Source: Effrenium voratum
Lineage: Eukaryota > Sar > Dinophyceae > Suessiales > Symbiodiniaceae
Length of the DNA stretch: 64,000 nucleotides
Assembly: GCA_963377175.1 (NCBI GenBank)
Contig: CAUJNA010003790.1
Coordinates: 262,001 to 326,000, forward strand
Direction: 5' to 3'
This document shows, one piece after another, positions 61,001 through 64,000 of the stretch. The position numbers and the translations under genes are program-made. The notes under the pieces are model-generated. The model was not told the DNA's origin, made no database searches, and saw only the letters and a list, made by a program, of their open reading frames with translations. The stretch's first letter is position 1. Each line of letters begins with the position of its first letter.

Positions 61001-64000
61001 GAGGAGAGATTCCGGGAGGGGGGGGGGAACCAAAGCTCTCACGGACATGCGAGCGGAGCGGAGCTGGGAGGAAGGCTGCAAGTGAGTCATGTCTACGACA
61101 CGCAGCGCCCAGTTGTCGCTGGGTGACCAGCTCGACTTTGCGGTTGGCCATGTTTTTTCTTTTTCTTGTTTTTCTTTCTTTTCTGGTGAAGCCTTGGGTA
61201 AAAGGTAAGAAGAGGCTCATTGGCACTGCAAATGAATTAGCACGGCACCACTACCTTCAGGACAGAATCGCCTTTTCGATTTTGGGAGGACCCACTTTTT
61301 GAATCCTTCAATCGATTTGCAAGCCAGGGGTGTGCCTAGCAAGCACTGCCAGAGTTGTCATTTGAGCCATCAGGGTGCCGTGTTCGCAGTTCCCTTACCA
61401 ATGCTCAGAATTCCAACCACCACAGGCTCAAGCAAGCAGGTCTTGGCAGGGTCTGCCTTTTGAGGGTACTTTGTTTTGGTTGGTTTTAAAGGGCATCCAA
61501 AAGGAAACCCACCAAGTTGAGGGCCCCCGAGTTTGAGCCCACATTCCATACCTCCAGGTACAAGATCGCCCCCAGCGACCACACGTCGTTTGCCGCCTTT
61601 CCCACGTGCCTCAGCGCTTCACGTGAGAGACTTGCGGATGAGAGTTGAGGCAAATCAATTTCGGGCGGAACCCACGGCAAAACCAAGGCCTAAAGCTGAA
61701 AATCAACAAAAGTAGCATCAAACAAACAGACTGATATTTTGACATGTACCTTGCTGTCTGGGGTGCTACTGGCTCCCATTCCATTTGTGTTTGGGAACTC
61801 GGATCACTGTGATCACTTTTGGGACAATACACCTAAACTCCAATCCAGCATCAACACCTTTCCCAACAATCCAAAAGCCCATGAACTCCAAATGAATCCG
61901 AACATCCTCAATGCCCGCAAGAACCTATTGCTGCTTCTTTTTTACCAGGGACCCTCCGACATTCAGAAACACCGAAAGTCCAAAATAACCATAGAACCCT
62001 ACCGCTGCTGCTAAATCGCGCATTGTCGAGAACCACTTCCGGAGCAATGTATCCAGGCGATCCGCACTGCTCGCATTCGCCGAAATGGCAAGCAAGACCC
62101 AGATCAATGACCACCGCATGCATCTTGGTGCCACTGCTATCGTAGTTGAGCATGATGTTGTCAGGCTTCAGGTCCATATGCACCTCAACCACCGCCAATG
62201 ATAAAGCTCTTTACTTGGTGAGAAAACACTTCCTTCCCAACAGATTACCGGCATACATTGCAAAGGAACAAGGCTTTCAGTGAACATGTATCAATTTCTC
62301 GAAGCCAGAAAACATAGAGGTCGCAACAAGAGCAGCCAAGAAGCCAGCTGTTTGCTGTGCATGGCCTGCACCCCTTCCACAATCTCATAAAAAAGGGCCA
62401 GCACAAACAGATCGCCGCCGATGTCTGCTGGCCAACTCTTCTTGGGGCCAGAGGCTGCGCAGCCGCGATCAAGGCACCTTCCCAGTTTCCCAGTGGTAGC
62501 TCAGCTGTTTCAGTGCAGCCCCCCATCAACATGGAAAAACAAAACAGCAAACATGACTGAAAAACATACCACACGCCGCACAGGCACTGCTTGTTCAAGA
62601 ACTCGCGCCTAAGCTTCGGACGAAAATTGAAAAGCACCCATCGCATCAGGGCGGCGGTATGCATGTGGTGTGTGTGTTCAGGTATGCCAAGTTTGTGTAT
62701 ATATATATATTATAATACACATTAAACTACTGTCGGTCTGCGTGTCTGTGTCCCTGTTTACTTCATTGAGTTTTGCTTTCTCTCTCGCTCTCTCCCTCCC
62801 TCCCTGTCTTTTCGTGTGTACGAACGCAAATACGGCAGCATGTTCGTGGGCATGCATGTGTGTCTGTTTGTGTATGTGCATGCATGCGCGCACGCACCGC
62901 ACTCATACATGTAAACGTCTGAAGTTCGATTTGCACACATTGGTGTAGGTGTGCATGTACATATTGTACCTGCCAATGTGTATGGAACAAATTTGAAAGT
63001 ATACACGTATGTGCAGTGCAAACATTGGGCGTTTCAATATCTGAGATGTGCTTCCAGAGCCTGGAAAAGAAAAATGCGACTCACCCGCCACCCGCGCGCT
63101 TCGGACGCCGGCTTTTGCCGCTGGCTGGCCGCTGGCCGCTGGCTGGCTGGCTTTTGCCGAGCGACAGGCTGCCGCCGTTGAAGTGAGGCATCATGATCCA
63201 CAGCCCATCCTGGCGAACCTTTTTTCGAGGGTACCCTTTGGTTGGTTGACTAGGTCCAAACCGGTAGAGAGCTTAAGGGTGCCCGATTTGTTTCTGTAGT
63301 CCATTTTACCAGGGGAACCCTTGCCCAAAAAAGAAAGGGTAAAAGAGCACTACTGCAAAACCTAGTTGAGATTATAGCCGTTTAGCGGTAAAAACAACAG
63401 GAATCCACACATTTTGTGGAAGTTTTCGATTTTTTGAGACGCACCCTCCTGGTTGTCGATGAAATCGGGAGAGCCAATCGAAGAGACGCAAAAACTGGAA
63501 ATCTCAGACATCTCCCGCAATGCCTTGACTTCCTCCCAGGGATGCGACGTCGTCTTTCGGGAACCAAGTCGTTAGGTCCTCCAGTAGAGAGGTTAGAAGA
63601 AGGCTACCCGATTGTTTTGCTGCACCCTCCCAACCAAAAAAGAAACGGCAAAAGGGCACTACTGGGGGACCTAGTTGTACTTTGGTCATGCCTTTCGATG
63701 CTGCTGGTAGTCGGTGTGCTACTTGCTCTTGTCCTTTCATCTTACCCTTTTCAGACCATTTTGCCGGCCGGGAGGAGGGTGTTTATCCAGTTAGGTAACC
63801 TAAAATAGGGAGCTAGATAATTACACACACATTGTCTTATGATGACGTAATCTAGTTCGGTCAAGTCCCCCCGCAACTCTAGAACTACATCCCATCCTTG
63901 ATGTTCTCTTCATGCTTGTCTCGGATCCACTTCACAGACACATAGGCCTCCTTTTGCCCGCCTGCCGCACCTCCAGGATCCGAAGGGTAAAATCCGATCA
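57888..64000 (-). CDS. Protein kinase gene, 5' end beyond the window
   Basis: Gene-level entry; key exons are listed separately. Reading leftwards from the edge: beta-3 strand with VSVKW, helix C (EEVKALREMS), hinge (LWIMMPHFNGGSL), helix E (FYEIVEGVQAMHSKQL), catalytic loop HMDLKPDN, IDLGLA, SPGYIAPEVV, helix F (NDVWSLGAILYLE), RPPFSND and the last lobe (LILGMLNPDPYARLTLDQVL). This is a full-length kinase core in about nine exons over 4.7 kb. HRD is HMD and DFG is DLG; the catalytic Asp, the Lys-Pro-x-x-Asn and the metal-binding Asp are kept, so activity is possible. C-terminal exons to 57.9 kb add a Cys-rich tail. Likely a cytosolic Ser/Thr kinase (LKPDN); subfamily not assigned. Confidence 0.8.
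58208..58336 (-). CDS. Candidate exon
   Basis: The minus frame reads LNMMYNSPQERGISADRPDC, then IVEEYQVGDLGQLGLILFAL. Protein-like. Y-Q-V-G-D-L-x-x-L-G resembles the helix F region of a kinase (D-x-x-S-L-G) and could belong to a second kinase-like domain, but this is speculative. Confidence 0.45.
58738..58835 (-). CDS. Candidate exon
   Basis: The minus frame reads YKSRLEEYIMSQDPSREVLL, then VNPGRPIFWAFPEH. It follows the kinase core by order. Function unknown. Confidence 0.5.
59300..59428 (-). CDS. Kinase exon, C-lobe end
   Basis: After CCGCAG the minus frame reads NDSNILPAEPMDALILGML, then NPDPYARLTLDQVLARP. L-I-x-x-M-L-x-x-[DN]-P-x-x-R-[LP]-T-x-x-[QE]-[VL]-L matches kinase subdomain XI with its conserved Arg. 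Confidence 0.8.
60283..60350 (-). CDS. Exon with RPPFSNDVLGSE
   Basis: The minus frame reads YDLTYSARPPFSNDVLGSET and ends at a GTGAGC donor. G-x-x-P-F-x-[DN] after helix F is typical of kinases. Position between helix F and subdomain XI agrees. Confidence 0.55.
60834..60975 (+). mobile_element. Foldback element family A, copy 5 (longest)
   Basis: CTAGGTCCTCCAGTAGAGAG and GCTGGGGGACCTAG ends, with an extra TCTTGTCTTCTTCTTTTTTC segment inside. It lies within a kinase-gene intron. Confidence 0.8.
61040..61150 (-). CDS. Candidate exon
   Basis: The minus frame reads WSPSDNWALRVVDMTHLQPS, then SQLRSARMS before a GTGAGA donor. Another minus frame is also open. It is in the kinase gene between helix F and RPPFSND, so it would be an insert if included. 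Confidence 0.4.
61552..61630 (-). CDS. Kinase exon, helix F
   Basis: The minus frame reads ALRHVGKAANDVWSLGAILY, then LE before a GTATGG donor at 61,551. D-V-W-S-L-G is the invariant subdomain IX motif. Confidence 0.85.
62010..62183 (-). CDS. Kinase exon, catalytic loop to APE
   Basis: A TTGAG acceptor precedes 62,183. The minus frame reads VHMDLKPDNIMLNYDSSGTK, MHAVVIDLGLACHFGECEQC and GSPGYIAPEVVLDNARF. All of subdomains VIB to VIII are in one exon. Met replaces the usual Arg of HRD and Leu the Phe of DFG. Two Cys in the activation segment are unusual. Confidence 0.9.
62345..62427 (-). CDS. Kinase exon, helix E
   Basis: The minus frame reads DIGGDLFVLALFYEIVEGVQ, then AMHSKQL. It joins to VHMDLKPDN of the next exon, giving the expected H-S-K-x-L-V-H-x-D-L. 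A GC donor (CTG-GC) is the most likely exon end. Confidence 0.75.
62640..62960. repeat. GT-rich and (TA)n microsatellite intron
   Basis: TATATATATAT at about 62,698-62,710, CTCTCTCCCTCCC at 62,780-62,800 and mixed GTGT/TGCATG words to 62,960. No coding is called. Confidence 0.85.
63085..63209 (-). CDS. Kinase exon, hinge region
   Basis: The CCAG acceptor ends at 63,210 and a consensus GTGAGT donor follows 63,085. The minus frame reads DGLWIMMPHFNGGSLSLGKS and continues through a Gln/Ser/Ala tract (QPASGQRPASGK) to basic residues. L-W-I-[VM]-M-x-x-x-x-G-G-S-L is the kinase subdomain V signature; the tract after it is an insertion. Confidence 0.8.
63250..63365 (+). mobile_element. Foldback element family A, copy 6, diverged
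   Basis: CTAGGTCC left end, CAAAACCTAG right end, interior TTTCTGTAGTCCATTTTACC. A TTGA flank on both sides (63,246-63,249 and 63,366-63,369) looks like a target-site duplication. Kinase intron. Confidence 0.8.
63445..63555 (-). CDS. Kinase exon, helix C
   Basis: The minus frame reads HPWEEVKALREMSEISSFCV, then SSIGSPDFIDNQEG before GTGCGT. E-x-x-A-L-R-E-[ML]-S is typical of helix C. It is in the right order before the hinge. Confidence 0.65.
63572..63674 (+). mobile_element. Foldback element family A, copy 7
   Basis: TTAGGTCCTCCAGTAGAGAG left end (CTAG altered to TTAG), CTACTGGGGGACCTAG right end, with an internal deletion around TCTATTTTAG. Kinase intron. Confidence 0.8.
63899..64000 (-). 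CDS. Kinase exon, N-lobe with VSVK, cut by window edge
   Basis: The minus frame reads IGFYPSDPGGAAGGQKEAYV, then SVKWIRDKHEENIKDGM. V-S-V-K-W supplies the ATP-binding Lys of subdomain II. The Gly-rich loop would lie beyond the right edge. A GTAGTT donor follows. Confidence 0.65.

Noticed and set aside
1..64000. CRISPR arrays, bacterial operons, rRNA genes
   Set aside because: No regularly spaced identical direct repeats with unique spacers, no ribosome-binding-site-led gene strings and no rRNA-like sequence were seen. Coding is split by introns.

Overview
The window reads as nuclear DNA of a dinoflagellate, most likely Suessiales or Symbiodiniaceae. Coding sequence is scattered in many exons of 50-200 bp, and introns show GT-AG and repeated GC-AG boundaries. 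Intergenic and intronic DNA is packed with microsatellites, satellite-like repeats and short foldback elements. Several exons match, from memory and without any search, a multicopy protein family I associate with Symbiodiniaceae gene models. No operons, bacterial signals or rRNA genes were seen. Exon borders are hand-read from frame, splice dinucleotides and protein likeness; most are accurate only to tens of bases.

Layout. (1) 1-1,540: satellite-like repeats with periods of about 362 and 462 bp. (2) About 2.5-22.4 kb, plus strand: scattered exons, then a long multi-exon gene. Its parts, in order, are an acidic and Pro-rich repeat segment, an RGG-type segment, a cytosine-5 methyltransferase-like domain (8.4-11.3 kb), a 1.85 kb Lys/Glu/Ala-rich exon (13.06-14.91 kb), a conserved domain carrying the motif GENWKSSS (16.9-17.2 kb), coiled-coil exons, and a C-terminal domain (19.9-22.3 kb) that resembles a degenerate transposase. 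(3) 22.67-23.4 kb: the same satellite returns. (4) 23.58-64.0 kb, minus strand: dozens of short exons reading leftwards. They include a protein kinase cut by the right edge (exons from 64.0 down to 59.3 kb, possible stop at 57.9 kb), a PDZ-like domain (45.5 and 43.7 kb), an otubain-like cysteine protease (38.3, 36.6 and 34.6 kb), a kinase-like fragment (31.8 kb), a RING-like half domain (26.8 kb) and a possible final exon ending at 23,581. I cannot say how many genes these exons form.

Plus-strand genes left of about 22.5 kb and minus-strand genes right of about 23.6 kb point at each other, so 22.5-23.6 kb is a convergent strand switch, the geometry reported at dinoflagellate chromatin-domain borders. 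The minus-strand introns hold several families of 80-150 bp elements with terminal inverted repeats. One family has at least seven copies, all in the same orientation, and none was seen in the plus-strand half. Two long near-perfect palindromes (16.7 and 55.6 kb) stand apart. The most unusual content is the methyltransferase-like/transposase-like gene bracketed by repeats, and the intron-resident foldback families, which could be introners.
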